Below, piece after piece: positions 7,420 through 14,422 of a DNA stretch of 64,000 nucleotides. The DNA lies in the NCBI GenBank assembly GCA_963777915.1, contig CAVZSH010000003.1:1-64000 (forward strand). The letters run 5' to 3'. The notes below the pieces were generated by a model. That model ran no database searches. It was given only the letters and a program-made list of their open reading frames with translations, and was not told where the DNA came from. How positions within the stretch are numbered: the first letter of the stretch is position 1; each line of letters starts with the position of its first letter. The position numbers were made by a program, and so were the translations under genes. Source of the stretch: CAVUPF01 sp963777915. Lineage in GTDB: Bacteria > Actinomycetota > Thermoleophilia > Solirubrobacterales > 70-9.

Positions 7420-8133
7420 ATGCCCATGCCGCCCAAATCCACTCGACTGCTTATCTCCCTCGCCGCCCTGGCCGCGGTCGCGCTGGGCGCTTCCGGTTGC
7501 GGGACCAGCACCGCTGACGTGACACGCGGCAGGGTCCTCTTCGTCCAGAACTGCGGCCGCTGCCACACCCTGGCGCAAGCTGGCACGACCGCGCAGGTGG
7601 GTCCCAACCTCGATGACGCCTTCGCCGCGGCGCGGGCGGCGGGTGAGGGCGGCGCCACGATCGAAGGCGTCGTCAAAGCGCAGGTCCAGTTCCCGCGGCC
7701 CAGCAACGCCGACCCGGCGATATCGATGCCGCACGATGTGGTCACCGGCCAGGACCTCGACGACGTCGCCGCCTACGTGGGCCGCTACGCCGGAGTCCCC
7801 GGGGCGGCTCCGCCCAAGGTCCCCGGCGGTCCCGGTGCCCAGGTCTTCGCCAACAACGGCTGCGGCGGCTGCCATACCCTGGCCGCCGCCAAATCCGGCG
7901 GCGTTACCGGGCCGGACTTCAACAAAGTCCTGCCCGGTCAGACCGCGGCGATGATCAAGGAATCGATCGTCGCCCCCAACGCCAAAATCACCCCGGGCTA
8001 CCCGGCCAGCGTGATGCCTCAGGACTTCGCCACGATCCTCAAACCGAACGAAATCGACGAGCTGGTCGAATACCTGATCGCCTCGACCTCCAAGGGCGGT
8101 TCGAGCGCCACCTCGAAGAGCAAGGGCGGTTGA
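7420..8133 (+). CDS. Diheme cytochrome c lipoprotein
   Basis: A 237-residue exported electron carrier. A basic N-terminus and hydrophobic stretch end in a lipobox (LGASGC, Cys27), so the mature protein should be lipid-anchored outside the membrane. Two class I cytochrome c domains follow, with heme sites C45-G-R-C-H49 and C148-G-G-C-H152 and candidate axial methionines Met103 (SMPHD) and Met199 (VMPQD). The tail is rich in Ser, Lys and Gly. It lies between the two oxidase loci and directly before ctaA, so a role as electron donor to the canonical oxidase is likely. A longer in-frame upstream extension is rejected because it runs through the TAGAAT promoter and lacks a signal peptide. Confidence 0.88.
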   Translation: MPMPPKSTRLLISLAALAAVALGASGCGTSTADVTRGRVLFVQNCGRCHTLAQAGTTAQVGPNLDDAFAAARAAGEGGATIEGVVKAQVQFPRPSNADPAISMPHDVVTGQDLDDVAAYVGRYAGVPGAAPPKVPGGPGAQVFANNGCGGCHTLAAAKSGGVTGPDFNKVLPGQTAAMIKESIVAPNAKITPGYPASVMPQDFATILKPNEIDELVEYLIASTSKGGSSATSKSKGG

Positions 8134-8162
8134 TGCCAACGGCCGTCCGGCCGTTGGCATCA
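8131..8162 (+). terminator. Perfect 15-bp inverted repeat, probable terminator
   Basis: TGATGCCAACGGCCG (8131-8145) is exactly repeated in inverse at 8148-8162, with only TC between. The repeat starts with the cytochrome c stop codon and ends nine bases before the ctaA ATG. A very stable GC-rich hairpin without a U-tract fits an actinobacterial terminator or attenuator separating the two genes. Confidence 0.7.
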
Positions 8163-8170
8163 TCTCCGAG

Positions 8171-9151
8171 ATGTGGAAACGACTCAGAGAGCGCTACGAG
8201 ATCTCGCCGCAGCGCTACGCGCAGGTGACCCTGGTCGCCCTCGGCTCGCTCTCGTTGATCGTTCTCACCGGCGCCGCGGTGCGCCTCACCGACTCCGGCC
8301 TCGGCTGCCCGGACTGGCCTAGGTGCTACGGGCAGGTGGTTCCTCCGCTCGAATCCCACGCGGTGATCGAGTACAGCAACCGGGTCCTGACCGGGTTCTT
8401 GGGCATCGCGGTAGCAGCCGCCAGCCTGCTGGCCTTCTTCCGCCGCCCCTACCGCCGACATCTGGCGCTGATCGGTGCGCTGCTGCCGTTGGGAGTGATC
8501 GCCCAGGCGATCCTCGGCGCCGAGGTCGTCGAGCACCACCTCGCCCCGGGGCTGGTAATGCTCCACTTCATCCTCTCGATGATGCTGTTGGACGCGGCCT
8601 TCGCGCTGGCCTGGTGCTCACGGTATGAGCCCCGAGAGCGGCGGCGCTCCAGCGATCGGCTGGGCGTCTGGGCGGTCCGCGGTTTGATTCCGCTCGGCCA
8701 GCTGACGATCCTCGCCGGAACGGTGGCGACCGGCTCGGGACCGCACGCCGGGGCAAGTGGCGGGCAACTGGTCCACCGCTTCACCTTTGAGGGGAGAGGG
8801 ACGCTGGAATGGGTCGTGCAGCGACACGCGGCGATCGCCGCGGTATTCGGGCTCGCGGCGATCGGGGTCTTCCTGTTGCTACGCCGCAAGGGGGGCGACC
8901 GGCGCACCTTGCGGCCCCTCACCGCACTGATCTGCCTGCTTGGGATCCAGGGCATCGTGGGCGGCGTCCAGTGGGAGCTGAAGCTGCCAACCGAGATCGT
9001 CTGGGTCCACGTCGCCCTCGCCACAGCCACCTGGCTGGCGATGCTCTGGACGGTTGCCGTCGCCGGCCGGCTCGAGCCACGCCAGGCAACCGCTCCCTCG
9101 GTGGGAGATGCCGGCCGGCTTGAGCTGGGCACAGGCGTCAAGACCGTTTAG
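8171..9151 (+). CDS. ctaA: Heme A synthase (COX15/CtaA)
   Basis: A 326-residue, eight-helix membrane monooxygenase that oxidises the C8 methyl of heme O to heme A. Family marks are visible: 'RLTDSGLGCPDWPRCYG' with the extracellular cysteine pair, 'EYSNRVLTGFLG', the histidine of 'VMLHFILSMMLLD', and near the C-terminus 'GGVQW' and 'WVHVALATATW'. The first-helix position that is His in many homologs is Asn here (EYSNR), which as I recall also occurs in actinobacterial CtaA proteins. It is downstream of the diheme cytochrome gene beyond a strong hairpin. Its presence implies heme A for the canonical oxidase. Confidence 0.9.
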   Translation: MWKRLRERYEISPQRYAQVTLVALGSLSLIVLTGAAVRLTDSGLGCPDWPRCYGQVVPPLESHAVIEYSNRVLTGFLGIAVAAASLLAFFRRPYRRHLALIGALLPLGVIAQAILGAEVVEHHLAPGLVMLHFILSMMLLDAAFALAWCSRYEPRERRRSSDRLGVWAVRGLIPLGQLTILAGTVATGSGPHAGASGGQLVHRFTFEGRGTLEWVVQRHAAIAAVFGLAAIGVFLLLRRKGGDRRTLRPLTALICLLGIQGIVGGVQWELKLPTEIVWVHVALATATWLAMLWTVAVAGRLEPRQATAPSVGDAGRLELGTGVKTV

Positions 9152-9203
9152 GGCCGTCGCCACCTGGGCGCAGCCTAGACTCAGACTGCCCCAGACCAGC
9201 CCG

Positions 9204-9977
9204 ATGCTCCCCTTCTCGCTCTCGATCGGCATCCTCAGCCTCACGCAAGCCTCGCTTGTCGCCATCCCTAGGCCCGCCGTCTTACCGGCCCTCGCCGGCC
9301 TCCGCAGCCGCTGGTGGGCGCTCGTCCTGCCGGTCTCGATCATCGCCGCGATCACCGCCATCGCGCTTAACTCCACCTCAGCGCACGTACTGACCTATCT
9401 GGCCCTGGGCGGGGTCCCGCCGCTGGCGGCGCTGGCCCTTGGCACGATCGCCCACGGCGGGCGCCCAGTGCTTGGCCTGCTGGTCATCCCCCTCTTTGCC
9501 GCGGCCTGGGCCTTCCAGGGAGCACTCACAGGCCAGGCGGCAGCGCTGGCTCTCTCCGCCCTGGCCTGCGTCAGCCTCGGTTGGCTGCTCACCTGCGTTG
9601 TCCCGGCCGGGTGGCTGAGGCTGGGGATCTACGCGATGGCCGCGATCGATACCTGGCTGGTCGCCTCAGACCTCCTTCAGGGCCCGAATGCGGTTCTCAA
9701 TGCCGTCTCCCCCGGCAGTCTCCCCCGCCTGCAGTATGTTTCCTTCGGGTCCGCCATGATGGGGTTCGGGGACCTCTTCATCGCCGCAACGCTGGGAGCG
9801 CTGCTGGCCCGCGACCGTCGTCTCCAACTCAAGGGCGCCGTCCTTGCCGCCGTTCTTGCCCTGGCGTTCGACTTGCTCTTCTTCGCCGTTCACGAGTTAC
9901 CGACTACCGTCCCGATCGCCCTCACCCTGGCTGTGCTCAAATCCGCGGACGCGCCACGACGCTTAAGCCAGCGATAG
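9204..9977 (+). CDS. Polytopic membrane protein with a GxGD motif
   Basis: A 257-residue protein with about nine hydrophobic segments. Late in the chain it has 'AAIDTW' (Asp149) in one helix, 'MMGFGDLFIA' (Asp190) in the next, and 'TTVPIAL' (Pro237) in the last. That order of membrane aspartate, GxGD and a Pro-x-x-Leu resembles the presenilin/signal-peptide-peptidase and prepilin-peptidase types of intramembrane aspartyl protease. The similarity is limited to these motifs, so a protease role is only a possibility. The ATG at 9204 starts 50 bases after ctaA. Its 3' end overlaps the convergent small gene by 88 bases, which is unusual here. Confidence 0.6.
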   Translation: MLPFSLSIGILSLTQASLVAIPRPAVLPALAGLRSRWWALVLPVSIIAAITAIALNSTSAHVLTYLALGGVPPLAALALGTIAHGGRPVLGLLVIPLFAAAWAFQGALTGQAAALALSALACVSLGWLLTCVVPAGWLRLGIYAMAAIDTWLVASDLLQGPNAVLNAVSPGSLPRLQYVSFGSAMMGFGDLFIAATLGALLARDRRLQLKGAVLAAVLALAFDLLFFAVHELPTTVPIALTLAVLKSADAPRRLSQR

Positions 9978-10123
9978 CTGTGCGCGACTCCGGCGCAGAT
10001 CAGCAGCAACCCCCAGATCGCCCCGGCCAAGGGCCGGGTCAGTAGCGTCAGCGCAATCACGGACGCGGCGCCGATCCCCACGATCACGACCCAGCGGAAA
10101 ACCGCCTGCTCAGAGATCCTCAT
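9890..10123 (-). CDS. Small two-helix membrane protein after ctaE
   Basis: A 77-residue protein with two hydrophobic segments (about 9-27 and 31-47) and a basic tail 'SYRWLKRRGASADLS'. It starts 20 bases after ctaE and is the last gene of the canonical oxidase operon, the usual place for a small oxidase subunit. No named family is recognisable. Its last 29 codons overlap the convergent GxGD gene, so either stop could be affected by a base error. Confidence 0.5.
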   Translation of the reverse strand: MRISEQAVFRWVVIVGIGAASVIALTLLTRPLAGAIWGLLLICAGVAHSYRWLKRRGASADLSTARVRAIGTVVGNS

Positions 10124-10143
10124 GAAGTCGTTAAGCGGCCCAG

Positions 10144-10773
10144 CTAGAGGATGTAGACGGCGGTGTAGACGATGATCCACATCACGTCCACGAAGTGCCA
10201 GTAGATGCCGGGAATCTCGACGCCGCGGTGATCTTGCGCAGCCGGGCCGAAGTGGCCCCGGAAGGCGCGGATCGTGGCGAAGCTGAGCAGCATCAGGCCG
10301 ACGAAGACGTGGGCGCCGTGCAGGCCGGTGAGGCAGTAGAAGATCGTGCCAAAGGAAAGGTCCCGGGCGCTGAAGCCGAGGTGGACGTACTCGTTGATCT
10401 GGATGAAGAGGAAGGTAGCGCCGAGCATCCAGGTGAGGGCCAGGCCCAGCTTCATCCCGTTCCGGTTGCCTCGCCGGATCGACTCCAGGGCGTAGTGGAC
10501 GGTGAAACTCGAAGAGACGAGGATTGCCGTGTTGACGCCGGCGACTGCCACCGGCAGTTCGTAGGGATACGGCGGCCAGGCGGTCGGGCTGACGACGATG
10601 CGCAAGAAGAAGTAGGAGGCAAAGAAGGCGCCGAACAGCATCACCTCGGAGACGATGAAGAGCAGGATTCCCAGCGTCTGGCGATCGATGCGGGAGCTCT
10701 GGTTGGCCTCGGGAGGGCCGTGGTGATCTTCGGCGTGCCCGTCGTGACCGAGGGCGACGGTCGCGCTCTCCAT
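10144..10773 (-). CDS. ctaE: Cytochrome c oxidase subunit III
   Basis: A 209-residue subunit III of the heme-copper oxidase, an integral membrane protein that stabilises subunit I. It has a polar N-terminus and five main helices. Conserved parts are 'ILLFIVSEVMLFGAFFASYF', 'INEYVHLGFSARDLSFGTIF', 'LTGLHGAHVFVGL' and the C-terminal 'YWHFVDVMWIIVYTAVYIL', each typical of the family. Its ATG overlaps the stop of the USP-like gene by one base (TGATG). Part of ctaC-ctaD-USP-ctaE. Confidence 0.92.
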   Translation of the reverse strand: MESATVALGHDGHAEDHHGPPEANQSSRIDRQTLGILLFIVSEVMLFGAFFASYFFLRIVVSPTAWPPYPYELPVAVAGVNTAILVSSSFTVHYALESIRRGNRNGMKLGLALTWMLGATFLFIQINEYVHLGFSARDLSFGTIFYCLTGLHGAHVFVGLMLLSFATIRAFRGHFGPAAQDHRGVEIPGIYWHFVDVMWIIVYTAVYIL

Positions 10774-11648
10774 CAGGCCTCGCCACCCTCGGCGACGGCG
10801 GCCGCGACGGCGGCCGCCGGGCGACCCGCCTCCAGGTGCTCGACCGGCTTCTCGGTTATCTCGCGCACCCGCCCGATCAGGCCGTCGTCGAGCCAGCGCG
10901 AGCGCTCGCCGGCGAAAGTTGAGATCAGAATCTCGTCGATCCGGTAATGCTCGATCGCATTCTTGACGGCGTGGAAGGGGTCCGGGCTCATCGGCTGGCC
11001 GGTCGCATCGACATCGGCGCGGTAGAGCTGGGCCATCGTCGAGGCGAGGTCGCGGACCACCTCGGCCTCGGAGACCCCCTCGGAGCGCGGGCAGATGATC
11101 GTGTAGCGATGTGGGCGCTCCGCGGCGCGCTCAGTGAGCCGGTTGACGAGGTCCGGAGTCGCCACCGTCTTGGTTGCGACGACCAGAGTGTGGATCACGT
11201 CCCAGCGGATCGAGTCGTCCTCGATCCGCACCGGGATGTGGGTCACCGCCGTCTCGGGCTCAAAGCGGGTCCTCGCCCACTCGACCAGGTCCTTGCGGGT
11301 GATCCCGAAGCGCGTCCCTTGCAAGCAGGAGAGCAGAACCTCGCCGGGCTCATGGGCGCGCACCGCGTCATCCAGGGCCAGCGCGGAATCGGGGTCCATC
11401 ACCTCGCCGACCGAGCCGATACCGAACTCCGAGAGCACGGCCATCGTCACCGCGACCCTTGCCCGCGCGGCGTCGCGCAGCTCGCCGGAGTCGATCAGCT
11501 GACCGACCGCCGGCTGGTTCTGAGGCGCGGCGACGGCTACGTAGGGCACCTTCCCGGCCCGCTCGCGTACCGCCGCCAGCAGCTTGCGCCCGCCCGCAAC
11601 CTCGTTGAGGAAGACCAGCAGCGGGCGGCCCTCAGACGGCTCGCTCAT
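10773..11648 (-). CDS. Tandem universal-stress-like protein inside the oxidase operon
   Basis: A 291-residue soluble protein with two repeats of a Rossmann-like alpha/beta fold. Each begins with a hydrophobic strand ('PLLVFLNEV', 'RYTIICPRS') and ends near 'EVLLSCLQG' or 'EILISTFAGERSRWL', the position of the G-x2-G-x9-G nucleotide loop in universal stress proteins. The loop is only partly conserved, so nucleotide binding is uncertain. It is coupled on both sides: its ATG overlaps the ctaD stop (ATGA) and its stop overlaps the ctaE start (TGATG). That ties its synthesis to the oxidase subunits and suggests a role in assembly or regulation of the complex, which is inference. Confidence 0.65.
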   Translation of the reverse strand: MSEPSEGRPLLVFLNEVAGGRKLLAAVRERAGKVPYVAVAAPQNQPAVGQLIDSGELRDAARARVAVTMAVLSEFGIGSVGEVMDPDSALALDDAVRAHEPGEVLLSCLQGTRFGITRKDLVEWARTRFEPETAVTHIPVRIEDDSIRWDVIHTLVVATKTVATPDLVNRLTERAAERPHRYTIICPRSEGVSEAEVVRDLASTMAQLYRADVDATGQPMSPDPFHAVKNAIEHYRIDEILISTFAGERSRWLDDGLIGRVREITEKPVEHLEAGRPAAAVAAAVAEGGEA

Positions 11649-13549
11649 GTGCTGCCCACCACGCTAGGCGCCACCGCGGGCACCTCGGCCCCCTCGCCGC
11701 CCATGATCGCGTGCCGGGCGCCCGGCACGCCGTACTCGTATGGCCCGCCGACGACGCGCGGGATCTCGTCGAAGTTGAAGATCGGCGGCGGCGAGGAGAC
11801 CTGCCACTCGATCGAGTTCGCCCGCCAGGGGTTGGCCACGGCGCGCGGGCCGAAGCGCCAGCTGACGATCATGTTGTAGAGGAAGACGAGCTGGAAGGCG
11901 CCGAGCGCGAAGGCGAAGCAGCTGATCAGCAGGTTCCAGTCTCCGAACTGGGCGGCGTAGCTGGCGACCCGGCGCGGCATCCCGTCCATCCCGATCCAGT
12001 GCATCGGCAAGAAGGTTCCCCAGGTGCAGACAAGCGTGCCCCAGAAGTGGACGCGACCGAGCTTCTCGTCATACATCCGCCCGGTCATCTTCGGGAACCA
12101 GTGATAGATGCCGGCGAAGATCGTGAAGACCGAGCCGCCGAAGAGCACGAAGTGGATGTGGGCGACGATGAAATAGGTCTGGGAGACGTGGATGTCGATC
12201 GGCACCATGCCCAGCATCACGCCGCTGATCCCGCCGACCGTGAAGGTGACGATGAAGGCGAGCGCAAATAACATCGCGGTCGAGTAGGTATGGATCTTCC
12301 CGAAGTAGAGGGTGCCCAGCCAGGAGAAGATCTTGATCCCGGTCGGCACCGCGATCAAAAGCGTGGTGAACATCATCGGCACCCGCAGCCAGCTGAACAT
12401 CCCGGCGACGAACATATGGTGCGCCCAGACCGAGTAGCTGAGCACGACGATGCCGATCAGCGCCAGCGCCATCAATCGGTAGCCGAAGATCGGCTTTCGG
12501 GCATGGGTCGAGATGACCTCGCTGATGATCCCGAAGCCGGGCAACATCATGATGTAGACGGCCGGGTGGGAGTAGAACCAGAAGATGTGCTGGTAGCTGA
12601 TCACGTCGCCGCCGCCGGTGAACTGGAAGAAGTTGGTGTGCAGAAGGCGATCGAAGAGGACCATGAACTGGACACCGGCGATGAAGGGCGTCGCGGCGAC
12701 GACCAGCAGCGAGGTTGAGAGGTTCGCCCAGACGAGCAGCGGCATCCGCCAGAAGTTCATCCCCGGTGCGCGCATGGTGATGATCGTGACCAGGAAGTTG
12801 AGCGCCGTGGCGATCGATGAGGCGCCGGCGAACTGAACGCCGAGGTTGAAGAACGACTGCCCGAGAGGCGCGCCGGTCGAGAGCGGCGCGTACCCTGTCC
12901 AGCCTGCGTCGAAGGCGCCGCCCGGGGCCAGGAAGCTGCCGACGAAGAGCAGTCCGGCGATCGGCAACATCCAGAAGCTGAGCGCGTTGAGGCGCGGGAA
13001 GGCCATATCCGGGGCGCCGATCATCAGCGGCAGGACGTAGTTGGCGATCCCGGCGAAGACGGGGATCACGAAGACGAAGATCATCAGCACCGCGTGCGTG
13101 GAGAAGAGGCCGTTGTAGGTGCCGGGGTCGACGATCTGGTTGCCCGGCTGGGCAAGCTGGGCCCGCATTACCTCCGCTATCAGGCCGCCGACGAAGAAGA
13201 AGAAGAAGCTGTTGCAGATGTACTGGATGCCGATCACCTTGTGATCGGTGTTGAAGCGAAAGTAATCGCGCCAGCTTTTGGCGCCGTGCTGGGAGTGGTC
13301 GTCGGGGATCGTCGGCATTCCGACCGCCCAGCGCAGCCAGTAGTCAAAGCAGCCGAAGCCGAGCAGGAAACCGAGCGGCGTGGTGATCAGCGGCACAATC
13401 ACCTGCGGGTAGCCGTTCTGCGCGGTCTGGTAGATAGGCAGGCCGGAGATCGCCCGCAGCGAGATGACCAAGCCAAAGCCGAAGGCTCCGGCCAGCACGG
13501 CGCCGATCGCGCCTCGTACCCATCCCGGTCGCTTGATCGCTGCCGCCAT
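11645..13549 (-). CDS. ctaD: Cytochrome c oxidase subunit I, canonical
   Basis: The 634-residue catalytic subunit of an aa3-type heme-copper oxidase. All ligands are present: 'LFSTHAVLM' (heme a), 'WFYSHPAVYIMML' (CuB His and cross-linked Tyr), 'VWAHHMFVAG' (CuB His pair) and 'VAHIHFVLFGG' (heme a3 and heme a). An extra segment of about 100 residues with two predicted helices ('AIGAVLAGAFGFGLV', 'LITTPLGFLLGFG') precedes the normal start near 'FNTDHKVIGIQY', making it longer than the usual 530-560 residues. It follows ctaC by 13 bases and overlaps the USP-like gene by four. Confidence 0.95.
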   Translation of the reverse strand: MAAAIKRPGWVRGAIGAVLAGAFGFGLVISLRAISGLPIYQTAQNGYPQVIVPLITTPLGFLLGFGCFDYWLRWAVGMPTIPDDHSQHGAKSWRDYFRFNTDHKVIGIQYICNSFFFFFVGGLIAEVMRAQLAQPGNQIVDPGTYNGLFSTHAVLMIFVFVIPVFAGIANYVLPLMIGAPDMAFPRLNALSFWMLPIAGLLFVGSFLAPGGAFDAGWTGYAPLSTGAPLGQSFFNLGVQFAGASSIATALNFLVTIITMRAPGMNFWRMPLLVWANLSTSLLVVAATPFIAGVQFMVLFDRLLHTNFFQFTGGGDVISYQHIFWFYSHPAVYIMMLPGFGIISEVISTHARKPIFGYRLMALALIGIVVLSYSVWAHHMFVAGMFSWLRVPMMFTTLLIAVPTGIKIFSWLGTLYFGKIHTYSTAMLFALAFIVTFTVGGISGVMLGMVPIDIHVSQTYFIVAHIHFVLFGGSVFTIFAGIYHWFPKMTGRMYDEKLGRVHFWGTLVCTWGTFLPMHWIGMDGMPRRVASYAAQFGDWNLLISCFAFALGAFQLVFLYNMIVSWRFGPRAVANPWRANSIEWQVSSPPPIFNFDEIPRVVGGPYEYGVPGARHAIMGGEGAEVPAVAPSVVGST

Positions 13550-13562
13550 CAGATCGCCTCCA

Positions 13563-14369
13563 TTATGCCCCGCCCGCCGTCAGCGGCGGGGGGTTGGTTT
13601 CGGTGTCCTGCCTGATCGATTCCTGGTAGGGCGGCGGGACCTTCTCCTTCAGGCTCGACACCCATTTTTGGAAGCGCGCCGGCGACTCGACGACGACTTT
13701 GGCGCGCATCGTCGAGTGGCCGAACCCGCATAGCTGGGTGCAGATCACCTGGAAGGTCCCGATCCGGTCGGGCGTGATCACCGCGGTCGTCGTGATGCCC
13801 GGGACGTTGTCTTTCTTGATCCGCCACTCGGGTACCCAGAAGGAGTGGATCACGTCCTGGGAGTGCATCCTGAAGACGATCTGGCGATTGACCGGTACGC
13901 GCAGTTCGCCCGGCGACCAGACGTCCCCTTTGCCCGGGTAGCCGAAGCTCCATGCGTACTGCTGGGAGAAGACGTCGACGGTCATCGGGTCCTTGCCGCG
14001 CTGTTCGATTTCGTTCAGCACTTTCCAGCTGTATCCGCCGCCGAAGAGGACGATGATCGTCGGGATCAGGGTCCAGGCGATCTCCAGGCGGGTGTTGCCG
14101 TGGATCGGCTCGCCGTCGGATTCATCGCCAGGCTTGGCGCGGAATTTGTACAGCGCGTAGAACAGCATCACGATGACGAGCGAGAAGACGATCGACGAGA
14201 GGACGATCATGACGTTGAGCAGGTCGTCGATCTTCGGCGCCGCGGTGGAGGCCTCCTCGCCGTTCCAGTTGATCGAGAGCATCACCGCCGAGATCGCCGC
14301 GGCCATCGCAAGGGTCGCGGCGAGCATCTTGGCTATCGGCAGGCGGCCGTACATGAGCGCGGCGGGCAT
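13563..14369 (-). CDS. ctaC: Cytochrome c oxidase subunit II, CuA type
   Basis: A 268-residue subunit II with two N-terminal helices and a CuA cupredoxin domain ('QQYAWSFGYPG', 'VIHSFWVPEW'). The CuA loop is 'ICTQLCGFGHSTM': both cysteines, the histidine and the methionine are present, but the usual Glu between the cysteines is Gln. That residue binds copper through its backbone carbonyl, so CuA should still form. The start is either ATG 14369 or ATG 14354; a TAGAAT hexamer overlaps the first, which favours 14354 if it is the -10 box. First gene of the canonical oxidase operon. No fused cytochrome c domain, so the separate diheme cytochrome is the likely donor. Confidence 0.92.
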   Translation of the reverse strand: MPAALMYGRLPIAKMLAATLAMAAAISAVMLSINWNGEEASTAAPKIDDLLNVMIVLSSIVFSLVIVMLFYALYKFRAKPGDESDGEPIHGNTRLEIAWTLIPTIIVLFGGGYSWKVLNEIEQRGKDPMTVDVFSQQYAWSFGYPGKGDVWSPGELRVPVNRQIVFRMHSQDVIHSFWVPEWRIKKDNVPGITTTAVITPDRIGTFQVICTQLCGFGHSTMRAKVVVESPARFQKWVSSLKEKVPPPYQESIRQDTETNPPPLTAGGA

Positions 14370-14373
14370 TCTA
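14368..14373 (-). promoter_or_regulatory. -10 element (TAGAAT) of the canonical oxidase operon
   Basis: TAGAAT on the minus strand overlaps the ATG at 14369 and lies 13 bases before the ATG at 14354. The same hexamer precedes the oxidase-like operon, so both oxidase loci share this box. Confidence 0.35.
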
Positions 14374-14422
14374 TTGAAGCGGCGGCGGGAGGCTTTGATG
14401 CCCAAATGACGCTCGGCACGAG

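Noticed and set aside
13573..13590. GC hairpin (CCCGCCG/CGGCGGG) at the end of ctaC as a terminator
   Set aside because: It lies inside the ctaC coding end, 24 bases before ctaD in the same operon, and such short GC stems are expected by chance at this base composition.
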